Made by a program: the position numbers and the translations under genes
Assembly (NCBI GenBank): GCA_937863685.1
Contig: CALMGM010000009.1
Span: forward strand, 1 to 64,000
Direction: 5' to 3'
From: an uncultured bacterium
GTDB lineage: Bacteria > Edwardsbacteria > AC1 > EtOH8
DNA: 64,000 nt
Shown here: positions 25,827 to 35,033 of the stretch, piece after piece
Position numbering within the stretch: the first letter of the stretch is position 1
Layout: each line of letters opens with the position of its first letter
Notes under the pieces: model-generated
What the model saw: only the letters and a program-made list of their open reading frames with translations
Database searches by the model: none
What the model was told of the DNA's origin: nothing

Positions 25827-26222
25827 TTAGAGTAATTTTATCAGCCCTTTCAATTCGTCTATTATCAGCCCCAGCTGGGACCTCTCCCGAAACTGGTTGA
25901 ACGGGATTTCCATCTGGTCGGGATCCTGCTCCCGGATCTCGGCCAGCCGGCCCCTAGCCCCGGCGATGGTAAAGCCGTCCTCGTAAAGCAGTTTCTTGAT
26001 CATCAGCGCCATTTTGATGTCGTCCAGCTGGTATTGGCGACGTCCTCCCCGGCTTAAGCGGGGCCGGAGCTGGGGGAATTCGGTCTCCCAAAACCTCAGG
26101 ACGTAAGGCTTCAGGGATGTCATTTCACCCACTTCCCGGATGTTGTAGTAAACCTTGGTGCCCGGCAGACGCCCTGACGGTTTTGGCCTGGAGGAAATTT
26201 TATTTTCGGCGTGATCAATCAT
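25827..26222 (-). CDS. MerR-family transcriptional regulator
   Basis: The 131-aa protein has the MerR winged helix: VYYNIREVGEMTSLKPYVLR, FWETEFPQLRP and GRRQYQLDDIKMALMIKKLL, about residues 24-90. The C-terminal effector part is very short, with no Cys or drug pocket. This matches the small MerR-like genes commonly found downstream of pgeF or near ihfA/pheT in proteobacteria and relatives. Its start overlaps pgeF by 8 bp. Target unknown. Confidence 0.9.
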   Translation of the reverse strand: MIDHAENKISSRPKPSGRLPGTKVYYNIREVGEMTSLKPYVLRFWETEFPQLRPRLSRGGRRQYQLDDIKMALMIKKLLYEDGFTIAGARGRLAEIREQDPDQMEIPFNQFRERSQLGLIIDELKGLIKLL

Positions 26223-26940
26223 CCGGAACCTCCATAAAGGCTATCATCTTACCTTTGAGCTTTCCCTCGCGGCGATAGGAATGAAACATCTCGGAATGGC
26301 ACCTGGTGCACAGGTCGCTGACATAGATGTTGCAGGGTTTCATCCCGGCGGCCAGCAGCTGGTCGCGGTTGGCGTTTCGCAGGTCCAGCAGCCATCTGCC
26401 GGAAGCATCGGGCCGGACATACTCTGCCGGGAACTGCTCTGCCACTTCGGGACCCACCTGGTAGCATCCGGTCTCTATACCAGGACCGATGGCGGCCACC
26501 AGCTCCCGGGGATTGACGCCATACTCGCCGCAGAATGCCTCTACCGCCCGGGCGGCGAACTTTTCGGCCGTGCCTTTCCATCCGGCGTGCACCAGGGCCA
26601 CGCAGCTCCGATCCGAAGATGCCAGGAACAGCGGCAGACAATCTGCAGTGTGAATGGTCAGCATCACATCGTTGCGGTCGGTCATCAGCCCGTCGGCCTC
26701 CACCCGGTCCGGATAAAATTTGTCGAACATCGAATCCACCCGGCAGATCCCGCAGCCGTGGACCTGGGTCGGCAGCACTATCCGGCGCCTACGGGACATG
26801 ACCCGGTAAGCCTGGTCCTCGGCTATGTCCTGCCCGCCCTTCTTTATCACCAATCCGTGGCTGAGGCCGAACTCATTCAAGAAATTCAATTCCAGCACAT
26901 CGCAGCCGTACTTTTCTGCCAGCTGCCAGTATTTCACCAT
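26215..26940 (-). CDS. pgeF: peptidoglycan editing factor / purine nucleoside phosphorylase-like (YfiH, laccase domain)
   Basis: The 241-aa protein belongs to the YfiH/LACC1 family, reported to act on purine nucleosides and to edit muropeptides. Family motifs are QVHG, DGLMTDRNDVMLTIHTADC with the metal-binding Cys, VALVHAGWKG with the His ligand, and AIGPGIETGCYQVG. It is tightly packed between gpsA (7-bp overlap) and the MerR gene (8-bp overlap). It has no signal peptide, so it is cytoplasmic. Confidence 0.93.
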   Translation of the reverse strand: MVKYWQLAEKYGCDVLELNFLNEFGLSHGLVIKKGGQDIAEDQAYRVMSRRRRIVLPTQVHGCGICRVDSMFDKFYPDRVEADGLMTDRNDVMLTIHTADCLPLFLASSDRSCVALVHAGWKGTAEKFAARAVEAFCGEYGVNPRELVAAIGPGIETGCYQVGPEVAEQFPAEYVRPDASGRWLLDLRNANRDQLLAAGMKPCNIYVSDLCTRCHSEMFHSYRREGKLKGKMIAFMEVPDD

Positions 26941-27950
26941 TGCTCCGCCTTGGCATCCCGCCCCATCAGGTCCTTAAGTGCCTCGGCCGGATCTTTGTCC
27001 TGGAACAGCACCAGGTACATCTGCTGGGTGATGGGCATCTCGATGTTATGCTTTTGGGCCAGCAGGCGGGCGGCCTTGGTGGTCTCCACCCCCTCGGCTA
27101 CCATTGACATCCGGCCCAGAATGTCGGCCAGTTTACGGCCCTGGCCGATCTGCTGTCCCACCGAGCGGTTACGGCTCTGCTGGCTGAAGCAGGTGGTTAT
27201 AAGATCGCCCATTCCCGACAGCCCGGCAAAAGTGTCCGTTCTGGCTCCCATGGCCGCCCCCAGCCGGGTGATCTCAGCCAAACCTCGGGTCAGCAATGCC
27301 CCCTTGGTGTTGGCCCCCAGACCCAGCCCGTCTATTATCCCGCCGGCGATGGCAATGATGTTTTTAAGCGAGCCGCCCAGTTCCAGCCCGATGATATCGT
27401 CCCCGGTATACACCCGGAAATATAGTGAACGCAGCATCTCCTGCACTTCCTTGGCATCCTCCGGAAAATTGGCGGCCACCACCGTGGTGCTGGGAATGTG
27501 CCTGGCAATCTCGGGTGCGATATTGGGTCCCGAGAGTACCGCCAGCCGGGATGCTTTTTCGCCCAGTTCCTGCCCCAATACCTGCGAACAACGCATCAGG
27601 CTGGATACTTCTATCCCCTTGATGGCGCTGACTAGCAAAAGATCCTTCTTGAGAAAAGTCCGCACATTCCGGCAGACCGACCGCAGCACCTTGGACGGCA
27701 GCGCCCAGAACACGGCTTGACTGCCTGACAGGCATTTCCCCGCATCCCAGTCGACCGTTATGCCATCCGGCAGCTTGATGCCCGGCAGGAATTCCCGATT
27801 CTCCCTCTCCCGCTGGATCTTATTGGCTGCATCGGCCCGGAACTCCCAGAGGCTGACCGAAAAACCTTTCTCGGCCAACATCACCGCCAGGGTGCTGCCC
27901 CAGTTGCCGGCCCCCAGAACGGTCACTTTATTCTTAACCTGTGCTGTCAT
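26934..27950 (-). CDS. gpsA: glycerol-3-phosphate dehydrogenase [NAD(P)+]
   Basis: GpsA reduces dihydroxyacetone phosphate to sn-glycerol-3-phosphate for phospholipid synthesis. The 338-aa chain shows the NAD-binding VTVLGAGNWGSTLAVMLAEK, SAIKGIE, LSGPNIAPEI, ELGGSLKNIIAIAGGIIDG with the catalytic Lys, and GLSGMGDLITTC. It overlaps plsY by 4 bp. GpsA and PlsY catalyse consecutive parts of the same route (glycerol-3-phosphate, then lysophosphatidic acid). Confidence 0.97.
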   Translation of the reverse strand: MTAQVKNKVTVLGAGNWGSTLAVMLAEKGFSVSLWEFRADAANKIQRERENREFLPGIKLPDGITVDWDAGKCLSGSQAVFWALPSKVLRSVCRNVRTFLKKDLLLVSAIKGIEVSSLMRCSQVLGQELGEKASRLAVLSGPNIAPEIARHIPSTTVVAANFPEDAKEVQEMLRSLYFRVYTGDDIIGLELGGSLKNIIAIAGGIIDGLGLGANTKGALLTRGLAEITRLGAAMGARTDTFAGLSGMGDLITTCFSQQSRNRSVGQQIGQGRKLADILGRMSMVAEGVETTKAARLLAQKHNIEMPITQQMYLVLFQDKDPAEALKDLMGRDAKAEQW

Positions 27951-28597
27951 TTGGCATCCGGTGTAACTTTATCTTTCCGGAAACTGAATTTGTTCTCCGT
28001 TCCGTTCAGCAGCCGGACGATGTTCTTTTTATGGGTCAGCATGATCAATATCGTGATCAACCAGCCCAGAGCCACGATGGGAACCAGGGGATCCTGGTTC
28101 TGAACTATACGGACCACCGCGGCCGATATGGGAAATGCCAGTGAAGCGATTATGGATCCCAAAGAAACGTAACCGAAGGTTACCAGGACCACGGCGAAGA
28201 CCGCCAAAGCAATCATGGTTGCTGCCGGCTCCAGAGCCAGAAGCACTCCGGAGGCGGTGGCCACCCCCTTGCCGCCCTTGAACCTGAGATAGGGCGTGAA
28301 TACATGCCCCAAGATGGCTGCCAGTCCCGCTCCGATGAAAAACCACTGGTCGGGAACATTGGGACTGGGCCAGGCCGCCTTGGCTATCAGTACCGGCAGA
28401 AAGCCCTTGAGGGCGTCCAGCAGATATACCGCCAGGCCGGGGCCCCTGCCCACCACCCGGAACACGTTGGTAGCGCCTACATTCCGGCTGCCGTGCTCCC
28501 GAATGTCGAGTCCTTTGCAGGCCTTTCCCGCCAGATAACCGAAGGGGATGCCGCCGGCCAGGTAGACCGCTGCAAGATAGATGAGTTTTATTAGCAT
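27947..28597 (-). CDS. plsY: acyl-phosphate:glycerol-3-phosphate acyltransferase
   Basis: PlsY moves an acyl group from acyl-phosphate to glycerol-3-phosphate in the inner membrane. The 216-aa protein has about five to seven membrane segments and the three family motifs: GGIPFGYLAGK, GSRNVGATNVFRV, and FKGGKGVATASGVLLAL. Its stop overlaps the gpsA start, which couples substrate supply with use. Confidence 0.97.
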   Translation of the reverse strand: MLIKLIYLAAVYLAGGIPFGYLAGKACKGLDIREHGSRNVGATNVFRVVGRGPGLAVYLLDALKGFLPVLIAKAAWPSPNVPDQWFFIGAGLAAILGHVFTPYLRFKGGKGVATASGVLLALEPAATMIALAVFAVVLVTFGYVSLGSIIASLAFPISAAVVRIVQNQDPLVPIVALGWLITILIMLTHKKNIVRLLNGTENKFSFRKDKVTPDAK

Positions 28598-28636
28598 ATG
28601 ATTTTCATCTGGTTTTCTTTGTTCAGATACTGCATA

Positions 28637-30022
28637 TCAATCCTCCCCCTTGGAGGAATGGTACCTGGGCCGGCCTCCGTACTCCACGTAGCTTTGCTCC
28701 TTCCAGTCGGCCGGCGGCTTGGAACGCTTGAACATCAGCCTGATGGGCGTTCCTTTGAGACCCAGCCCCTCGTGCAGCTGCTTGTGAAGGTACCGCTGGT
28801 AATGCGGCGCTATCAGCTCCGGCTCGGAGGCCTTGATAAGAAAACGGGGAGGGGCAGTGTCGGTCTGGGTTATTGAGTACAGGTCTATCCGCTTGCCCTT
28901 GACGCTGGGCGGACGGTACTTCTCCACCGCCAGGTCGAAAGCCCGGGCCAGGGCCTCCGGTTCAACATTCTTGCGCCACAAGTAGAAGGCCGAGATCACG
29001 GTCTGCAGCAACTGGGGCATCCCCTGTTCATCCTTGGCCGAGGTAAACACGAACTCAGCAAAATTCAAGAATGGCATCTGCTCCTTCAGCCAGCCCAGAT
29101 AATTGGCCTTGTTGGGATCCTTCTGGAGGTCCCATTTGTTTATCACCACCATCACCGCCTTGTTGGAGTGCTCCAGCATCGAGGCCAGGGTCAGGTCCAG
29201 ATGGGACAGCCCCTCGGAACTGTCCAGCACCAGCACCCCAACGTCGGCCCGCTCCAGGCTTTTCTCGGTCCGGAGGGTGGTGTAGAATTCCAGAGAATCC
29301 TTGACCCGGCTCTTCCGGCGCAGCCCGGCGGTGTCGATAAGCATGTACTTCTGGTTGCGCCATTCGAAAGTGGTGTCCACCGAGTCCCGGGTGGTGCCGG
29401 GCACCGAATCCACTATCACCCTCTCCTCCCCGGTGATGGCGTTGATCAGGGACGATTTACCCACATTGGGTTTGCCCAGCACCGCCACCTTGATGGTGGA
29501 TGGATCCACCGGCTCTATTTTGTCCCGGGGCAGCAGCTCCACCACCTTGTCCAGCATGTCGCCCACGGCCCGGCCCGGCCCGGCCGCGATCAGCAGCGGC
29601 TCGCCCAGGCCCAGTTTCATGAATTCGTAGGAATCGGCCTCGTGTTTCTGGTCGTCCACCTTGTTGACCAGCAGCAGGTACGGCTTGCTGAACCTGCGGA
29701 TCAGCTTGGCCACATGCTGGTCGATGTCGGTGATCCCCGATTGCCGGTCCACCAGCATCAGCAGCAGGTCGGCCTCCTCGATGGCTATCTCCACCTGGCG
29801 TTTTATGGATTTCTCCATCCGGTCGCTGGTGTTGGGCACCAGGCCGCCGGTGTCGATCAGGTAGAACTCCCGTCCGTTCCAGTCGGCCAGGGCGTAGTTG
29901 CGGTCCCGGGTGACCCCGGGCTGGTCGTCAACTATGGCCAGCTTGCGCTTGAGGATACGGTTGAACAGGGTTGATTTGCCGACATTGGGGCGCCCGATGA
30001 TGGCCACGGTTGGGTTAGACAT
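28637..30022 (-). CDS. der: ribosome-associated GTPase Der (EngA)
   Basis: Der is an essential GTPase for 50S subunit maturation. The 461-aa protein has two tandem G domains. The first (about 1-165) has GRPNVGKSTLFNRI, DTGGL and NKVD; the second (about 180-345) has GKPNVGKSSLINAI, DTAGLRRKS and NKWD. A C-terminal KH-like domain follows (TPIRLMFKRSKPP). It overlaps the upstream membrane-protein gene by 8 bp. Confidence 0.98.
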   Translation of the reverse strand: MSNPTVAIIGRPNVGKSTLFNRILKRKLAIVDDQPGVTRDRNYALADWNGREFYLIDTGGLVPNTSDRMEKSIKRQVEIAIEEADLLLMLVDRQSGITDIDQHVAKLIRRFSKPYLLLVNKVDDQKHEADSYEFMKLGLGEPLLIAAGPGRAVGDMLDKVVELLPRDKIEPVDPSTIKVAVLGKPNVGKSSLINAITGEERVIVDSVPGTTRDSVDTTFEWRNQKYMLIDTAGLRRKSRVKDSLEFYTTLRTEKSLERADVGVLVLDSSEGLSHLDLTLASMLEHSNKAVMVVINKWDLQKDPNKANYLGWLKEQMPFLNFAEFVFTSAKDEQGMPQLLQTVISAFYLWRKNVEPEALARAFDLAVEKYRPPSVKGKRIDLYSITQTDTAPPRFLIKASEPELIAPHYQRYLHKQLHEGLGLKGTPIRLMFKRSKPPADWKEQSYVEYGGRPRYHSSKGED

Positions 30023-30659
30023 GTATCCTCTTTCTCAAAGATCCCCAGGCGGCCGAAACGGCCAAGGCCGAGAGGACCGTGCCGGCAATGATTGCGCCCC
30101 AGATGCCCAGCAGCACCAGGGCAGTTACAATGGCTGCAGCTATCAGTACCCCCAGGCTTATGAAGAGCAGCGATGGCCAGAATTTTATTCCAAACAGAAA
30201 AGCCATAATGGCCCCGGTCCAGGCCCCGGTCATCGGAAGGGGGATCGCCACAAAAAGCATCAGCCCTACCATTTCGTATTTCTTGACCAGATCGCTCCGG
30301 CTCCTGGTGCGGGAAAACAGCCATTCAAAAAACCTGTCGAACAGGGGAACTTTTCTCAGCCAGTTGGATACCGGACCCAGGAAAAGCAGTATCGGGACCA
30401 CCGGGATCAGATTGCCGACCACCGACAAAACCACCGCCGGAGCGATCGGGATGTCCAGTAGCTGATAGGCCACCGGAATGGCCCCTCTCAGTTCAAAGAT
30501 CGGCAGCATGGCGATGATAATGGTCACCAGCCAGCCCGGCAGCCCCCAGGAACTGATCTGCTGGATCAAGGCCTCTTTGCCGGCCCAGCAGACAGAACAG
30601 CCGGATACAATAATCGAGGTGGTAATTAAAAAAAGCCTGAATAGTTTGTTTTGCGCCAT
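30015..30659 (-). CDS. COG2426 / small multidrug export family membrane protein
   Basis: The 214-aa protein has five or six hydrophobic segments. AMLPIFELRGAIPVAY and IPLPMTGAWTGAIMAFLFGI are characteristic of the Sm_multidrug_ex family (COG2426). The family name rests on weak functional evidence; it shares a DedA-like pattern of re-entrant glycine/proline motifs, so lipid or ion transport is equally possible. It overlaps der by 8 bp and is 6 bp from the ElyC-like gene. Confidence 0.8.
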   Translation of the reverse strand: MAQNKLFRLFLITTSIIVSGCSVCWAGKEALIQQISSWGLPGWLVTIIIAMLPIFELRGAIPVAYQLLDIPIAPAVVLSVVGNLIPVVPILLFLGPVSNWLRKVPLFDRFFEWLFSRTRSRSDLVKKYEMVGLMLFVAIPLPMTGAWTGAIMAFLFGIKFWPSLLFISLGVLIAAAIVTALVLLGIWGAIIAGTVLSALAVSAAWGSLRKRIHV

Positions 30660-30665
30660 CAGAAA

Positions 30666-31430
30666 TCAGATCCTTCCCTTGATCCGGCTGTAGAGCAAGC
30701 CCAGATATTCATGCCACCCGGCCTCGGCCATGCGAAAGCCGATGTAGTTGGGAAACAATTTGCTGGGATTGAACTGCAGTTCTTTTTTATTGATGAAGTC
30801 GGTTGGGGCGGCAATTGATGAAATCTCAGCTTTTCTGAACAGTGCCATGGCTCGCGGCATATGGACCGCCGAAGTGACCAGGAAAACGCTGTCGGACGCC
30901 ACTAACGGTTTTATCAACCTAGCCTGCTCCTCGGTGTCGCGGGATAATATCTCGGCCATCAGGTCCTGCCGGGGCACGCCAAGGTCCAGGGCCAGCTGGG
31001 CCATGCCCTGACCCTCCGGTACCGGGTTGAAGACCGGTCCTCCGGAGAACAACAGCCTGGCACCCTTCAGAAGACGGTAGATCCTGATGCCCTCCACCGT
31101 CCTGACCGCCGAACCGTTGCTCAGTTGCGAGGTGATCGGCAGCCGGGGATCGCTGTTCATCCCGCCGCCCAGCACCACCACCCATTTGACGGAGACATGG
31201 CTCCCGATATCGGCCGGTGCAGGATATTGATTCTCCAGTCCTTTCAGCATCAGGTCTCCCGCCGCGCCATAGCCCAGCAGCAACAGGCCCAGGAAGGATA
31301 TGGCCGACATCACCCAGCCAGCCCGTCTTTTTTTGAGAGGCCAGATCAGGATCAGGCCTGCAGCCAGAAGTGCCGTCACCAGCGGAAGCGGCATGAGGAA
31401 ACCGCTTAATATTTTTTTTATTATGAACAT
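30666..31430 (-). CDS. ElyC/SanA/YdcF family (DUF218) membrane protein
   Basis: This 254-aa protein starts with two membrane helices (about residues 10-30 and 38-60). The DUF218 fold follows: VVLGGGMNSDPRLPITSQLS, RIYRLLKGARLLFSGG, ILSRDTEEQARLIKPLV and LVTSAVHMPRAMALFRKA. E. coli ElyC affects use of the undecaprenyl carrier in envelope glycan synthesis. The next gene is a PAP2 phosphatase, overlapping by 10 bp, which fits a shared lipid-carrier role. That link is inference. Confidence 0.88.
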   Translation of the reverse strand: MFIIKKILSGFLMPLPLVTALLAAGLILIWPLKKRRAGWVMSAISFLGLLLLGYGAAGDLMLKGLENQYPAPADIGSHVSVKWVVVLGGGMNSDPRLPITSQLSNGSAVRTVEGIRIYRLLKGARLLFSGGPVFNPVPEGQGMAQLALDLGVPRQDLMAEILSRDTEEQARLIKPLVASDSVFLVTSAVHMPRAMALFRKAEISSIAAPTDFINKKELQFNPSKLFPNYIGFRMAEAGWHEYLGLLYSRIKGRI

Positions 31431-32317
31431 CCGGTATTATCTGATGTTTTGGTAAGGCTTCTCCGCCAGTGCCGGTTCCAGAGTATCGCCAGGATACAGG
31501 AGATCCCACCGTAGAAGAATCCCGCCAGCAGATCGGTCACATAATGGTATCCGCCGTAAACGGTGGAAAGCAGCAACAAAAAGGTCACGGCAATGAACAG
31601 CGGGGTCCAGCGCCGGGCATAACGCCACACGAAAACGCAGATCGCCACCGAGGCCGCGGCATGGCCCGAGGGGAAGGCCCCCCCCATATGCGCCGCCTTA
31701 CCTATAAATCCCCTGACAGTGTCGGCGATCCACCCCCCGTTCAGCGGAAGGTCCTGATAATAGATGAAACGGGGACTGTGAGCCGGCAGCAGGATGAACA
31801 GGATATAAGTGCCGTACAGGGCGGTGATGATGATCATCTGCAGATTCTCGAACCGCCATCTTTCCTTTTTCAGATAAAGGATCAGACAGCTGAAGAAGAT
31901 CAGGCCGAAGAACAGGCAGTAGGAGGCCTGCATCAGGTCGGTGAACCAGGGATTTCCCAGGCCTCTGAGGAACAACGTCGGGTCGCCCCCCAACAGTGCC
32001 AGGTCGGCCCGGTGCAACAGGCCGTCGATGGTCCAGGGGAACAGCGCGTGGACGAAATACTTGGTCCCGCTGTAGACCCAGGGCAATGACAGTATGGGAT
32101 ACCATTGAGATACGAAATCCAGCCAGGTTCTATCAACCCGGCTGTTGATCACCCGCAGCAATATTATGGCTGAAGTGGAAAACAGATACTTGAGGAAAGC
32201 GGTCTCCCAATCGGGGATGTTCGCCCTGAACAACAGTGTCAACAGGGTCATCAGCACATGGAAAGCCACTATCAGCCAATCCACCGGCCGAAATACCTTG
32301 TATCCCAACTTAATCAT
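31421..32317 (-). CDS. PAP2-superfamily membrane phosphatase
   Basis: The 298-aa protein has about six to eight membrane segments. The phosphatase motifs are PSGHAAASVAICVF (C2) and YGGYHYVTDLLAGFF (C3, HxxTD type). The C1 Lys-rich motif is not obvious, as in the aureobasidin-resistance/IPC-synthase-like branch of PAP2 proteins. Likely substrates are undecaprenyl or other polyprenyl pyrophosphates, or phosphatidic acid. It overlaps the ElyC-like gene by 10 bp and is 3 bp from the DUF512 gene. Confidence 0.88.
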   Translation of the reverse strand: MIKLGYKVFRPVDWLIVAFHVLMTLLTLLFRANIPDWETAFLKYLFSTSAIILLRVINSRVDRTWLDFVSQWYPILSLPWVYSGTKYFVHALFPWTIDGLLHRADLALLGGDPTLFLRGLGNPWFTDLMQASYCLFFGLIFFSCLILYLKKERWRFENLQMIIITALYGTYILFILLPAHSPRFIYYQDLPLNGGWIADTVRGFIGKAAHMGGAFPSGHAAASVAICVFVWRYARRWTPLFIAVTFLLLLSTVYGGYHYVTDLLAGFFYGGISCILAILWNRHWRRSLTKTSDNTGCS

Positions 32318-32320
32318 AAA

Positions 32321-33598
32321 TTAAGTTAAGTTTTTAATAAGCCCCTCTAAACCTACGACGACCTTGGCCGGCCTGAGATTTCTTTTGAATTCCCCCAGGC
32401 TCAGGTCGTCGATGAATTTATTCTCACGGTTAAGCAGGTTCTCGGGCAGCACCATCAGGTCGTAATCCGAATCCCTGTCCGTAAGCGACGAAAGGATATC
32501 ATTCCCTGACAGCAGCCCGCTGACAGTCACCGTATCGCCGAACAGGCTGTTTCTGACAGGCCAGATCTCGCATCTCAGGCCCTTGACCATGTTCAGCCTG
32601 TCAACTACCGGTCTTAACACTCTCAACCCCGAAACCCCGGTTATCAAAAGAGCCTTTTTTCTTCGGACCAGCTTATCGGGAAGGGTGTCTGCCAATTCGG
32701 CAAACCTGTTCCAAAATTCCCGGACCATCCCCACTCCGTTATCCAGTTGAGGGTAATCATCATACCACACAGAACTCGGAAAGTCAAGTCCCCCATTAAG
32801 ATAGAACTCGTCAGCAAAGTAAAGGATCGTTTTTTTAAACCTTTGCCTTAACTGCCTTTGCAACATCGTGTATTCCCCAATGAGTTGCCGGGAATATTCT
32901 TTATTTATGGCTTTGAGCGGATAGAGTTTCTGGCGATGCTTGGTCAGTCCCACCGGTACCACAGCAATGCTTTTTACGCCGGGATATAACTTTAGCAGGC
33001 AGGCTAGGCTTTTTTTCAAATGCCGGCCATCGTTGATCCCCGGGCACAGCACGATCTGGGTGTGAAGCTCTATTCCTGCGACCGTCAGGTCTCTGAGGTC
33101 CTTGATAATATTACCTTCCCTGCGGCTTCCCAGCATCCTCTTCCTCAGTCCGGGTTCGGTGGCATGAACCGATATATACAGGGGGCTCAAATGCTGCTGT
33201 AGTATCCGGTCAAAGCCGGATTGGCCGATATTGCTCAGGGTGATGTAATTACCGTGAAGAAATGACAGCCGGTAATCCTCGTCCTTGAAATACAGGGCTT
33301 TTCTCAGACCCTGCGGCATCTGATCCACAAAGCAAAAGACGCATTTATTGCCGCAGGAATGATACTTCGGCTCATCCAGGGCCACACCCAGCGAACGGTC
33401 GTAGTCCTTTTCGATGATGGAGCGGTGCATCCTGCCCGCCCGGTCCTTATAATGAAGATCCAGCCGCTCGTCGCTCTCGTGGAACCGCAGGTCGATGTTA
33501 TCGCTGATCCTCCGGCCGTTTATGGAAAGCAGATCGAACCCCGGCCGAAGACCGGCTCGGTGGCCCAGTCCTTTATTTCGTACCGCTGTTATTTTCAT
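32321..33598 (-). CDS. DUF512 radical-SAM-type protein with N-terminal PDZ
   Basis: I start at ATG 33598 (MKITAVRNKGLGHRAGLRPG), giving 425 aa. The alternative ATG at 33625 lies within a hairpin that follows the upstream gene. The N-terminus is a PDZ-like domain (GLGHRAGLRPGFDLLSINGR). The Fe-S motif is CGNKCVFC (CxxxCxxC), then FVDQMPQGLRKALYFKDEDY. VVPVGLTKHR and FADEFYLNGG match the DUF512 C-terminal part. These proteins are widespread in clostridia and candidate phyla, often near der; their reaction is not known. Confidence 0.9.
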   Translation of the reverse strand: MKITAVRNKGLGHRAGLRPGFDLLSINGRRISDNIDLRFHESDERLDLHYKDRAGRMHRSIIEKDYDRSLGVALDEPKYHSCGNKCVFCFVDQMPQGLRKALYFKDEDYRLSFLHGNYITLSNIGQSGFDRILQQHLSPLYISVHATEPGLRKRMLGSRREGNIIKDLRDLTVAGIELHTQIVLCPGINDGRHLKKSLACLLKLYPGVKSIAVVPVGLTKHRQKLYPLKAINKEYSRQLIGEYTMLQRQLRQRFKKTILYFADEFYLNGGLDFPSSVWYDDYPQLDNGVGMVREFWNRFAELADTLPDKLVRRKKALLITGVSGLRVLRPVVDRLNMVKGLRCEIWPVRNSLFGDTVTVSGLLSGNDILSSLTDRDSDYDLMVLPENLLNRENKFIDDLSLGEFKRNLRPAKVVVGLEGLIKNLT

Positions 33599-33610
33599 AA
33601 AACATAATAA

Positions 33611-33632
33611 TGGGGAGACTTTCATCTCCCCA
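33611..33632 (-). terminator. hairpin between the CsgG-lipoprotein gene and the DUF512 gene
   Basis: A perfect 8-bp stem TGGGGAGA / TCTCCCCA lies 30 bp past the CsgG-lipoprotein stop. The downstream tract (TTATTATGTTTT) is only partly U-rich, so termination may be weak. It covers the upstream candidate start of the DUF512 gene and argues for the internal start. Confidence 0.55.
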
Positions 33633-33661
33633 TAAGATAAATTATAGATTAAAGTTTTGGT

Positions 33662-35008
33662 TTATTTTTCGGCCTTTACGATCCTGACTTTATCTTTCAG
33701 CGCTAATTTGTTGCCGGACAGCTGCTTGGAGATTTTGCACGTGGATGTATTAAGCATTACCTTGATTACTGCGATTTCGGCCTTATCCACCTGTTCTACA
33801 TCCAGTATCTCTCCGGTATCAAGATTGCGGATCTCCTTTTCGCCGAAAGCCAGCAATTTATCACCGACCTTTATGCCCGATTTTGAGCCGATGTCCACGT
33901 ATATCTCTCCAGTATTCTCCAGGCGAATGACCATGCCGTCCCCTTTGGCTACGGCCGCTTTAAAATTATTCCCGGAATTGACCGCCACCTGCTGATTCTC
34001 GGACGGCAAGGCGCCCCGGAAGGCATTCCGCAATTGGGCCACATCCTCGATATAAAGCCGGTTGCCGGGTTCCAGAACCTGGGCCTTATTGTATGTCAGT
34101 TCGGCCTTCTCCACGTCGCCCATGGCCTCATAGGCCACCCCCAGGTTGTGCCACAGGCCCGGGTCCTTCTGGTTGACCGCCGACAGCCGTTCCCAGATCT
34201 CGGCCGCCCGCCTCCATTCGCCCTGCTTGGCGTAGGCCGACCCCATCTCCTTTGGGTCGGACTTGGATTTTACCAGCCTTTTGGCCACCAGAATGTAATG
34301 GGGCGAAATATCCTTGACAAAGGATTCGGTGACCGTGTTCAACAGCCCGCTCAATATCTGTTCGTCCCCCGGAATGTTGTCCTTGTAGCTGCGCTGGGAA
34401 CTGGAGCTCTGGGTCTTGCTGACCGCCACCTTGCCGGAGGCGATGTCCACCATCCGGTAGTTGATGGAGACCGTTCCGCTCTTGCTGGTGCGCTCCTCCG
34501 GCACCAGCACGGTCTTCATGATCTCCTCCTTGACCTTGTATTTCTCTTTAGAGAAGGGTTTCGTCTTCTCCACTATTTCGTAGCGTCCGGTGCCGGTCTT
34601 CTTCTCCACCATCTCGGTGCGGCGGTTGGTCTCCACGTTGTACGATAGGATCTCGCCGGTGATGATGGCGTCCACCCCCAGGATGGCGCCCAGCTCCTTG
34701 ATGGTGCCGGGGTCTACCGCGCCGGTCATGTTGAAGGCATGCTCCTTCATCACCGACTGGATCTTGCCACGCTCCATGATCTGGTAGAATCCCTGGGTGT
34801 TGAGCTGGGACACCAGCACATTGCCTACTGCCGGGCCCAGGTTGCGATTGGTGGGGTCGTCGAAATCCACCACCGCCAGCCGGGTGACCGGGGGTATCTG
34901 CAGATTGGCCCTCTCCAAGCGCTTGAACCTGACCATGGAAGGCCCGCAGGAGACCAGGATCAATGCCGCAATGATTGCCGGCAGGACTAATTTCAGCCTG
35001 TTCATCAT
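33662..35008 (-). CDS. CsgG-like lipoprotein with TPR and FlgT_C-like region
   Basis: The 448-aa protein is a predicted lipoprotein (lipobox LVSC, Cys21). A CsgG/TolB-N-like domain follows: RLAVVDFDDPTNRNLGPAVG, MERGKIQSVMKEHAFNMTGA, LGAILGVDAIITGEI. After a Lys/Glu-rich insertion come two TPR-like hairpins (EWRRAAEIWERLSAVNQKDP, VAYEAMGDVEKAELTYNKAQ). A C-terminal beta domain (GEIYVDIGSKSGIKVGDKLL) resembles FlgT_C. Family members form outer-membrane export pores (CsgG) or flagellar basal rings (FlgT). It is the most downstream gene of the eight-gene envelope block, 25 bp from the FecR gene. Partner and cargo unknown. Confidence 0.82.
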   Translation of the reverse strand: MMNRLKLVLPAIIAALILVSCGPSMVRFKRLERANLQIPPVTRLAVVDFDDPTNRNLGPAVGNVLVSQLNTQGFYQIMERGKIQSVMKEHAFNMTGAVDPGTIKELGAILGVDAIITGEILSYNVETNRRTEMVEKKTGTGRYEIVEKTKPFSKEKYKVKEEIMKTVLVPEERTSKSGTVSINYRMVDIASGKVAVSKTQSSSSQRSYKDNIPGDEQILSGLLNTVTESFVKDISPHYILVAKRLVKSKSDPKEMGSAYAKQGEWRRAAEIWERLSAVNQKDPGLWHNLGVAYEAMGDVEKAELTYNKAQVLEPGNRLYIEDVAQLRNAFRGALPSENQQVAVNSGNNFKAAVAKGDGMVIRLENTGEIYVDIGSKSGIKVGDKLLAFGEKEIRNLDTGEILDVEQVDKAEIAVIKVMLNTSTCKISKQLSGNKLALKDKVRIVKAEK

Positions 35009-35033
35009 AAGATCCCCAAAGAGTTCATAAGTA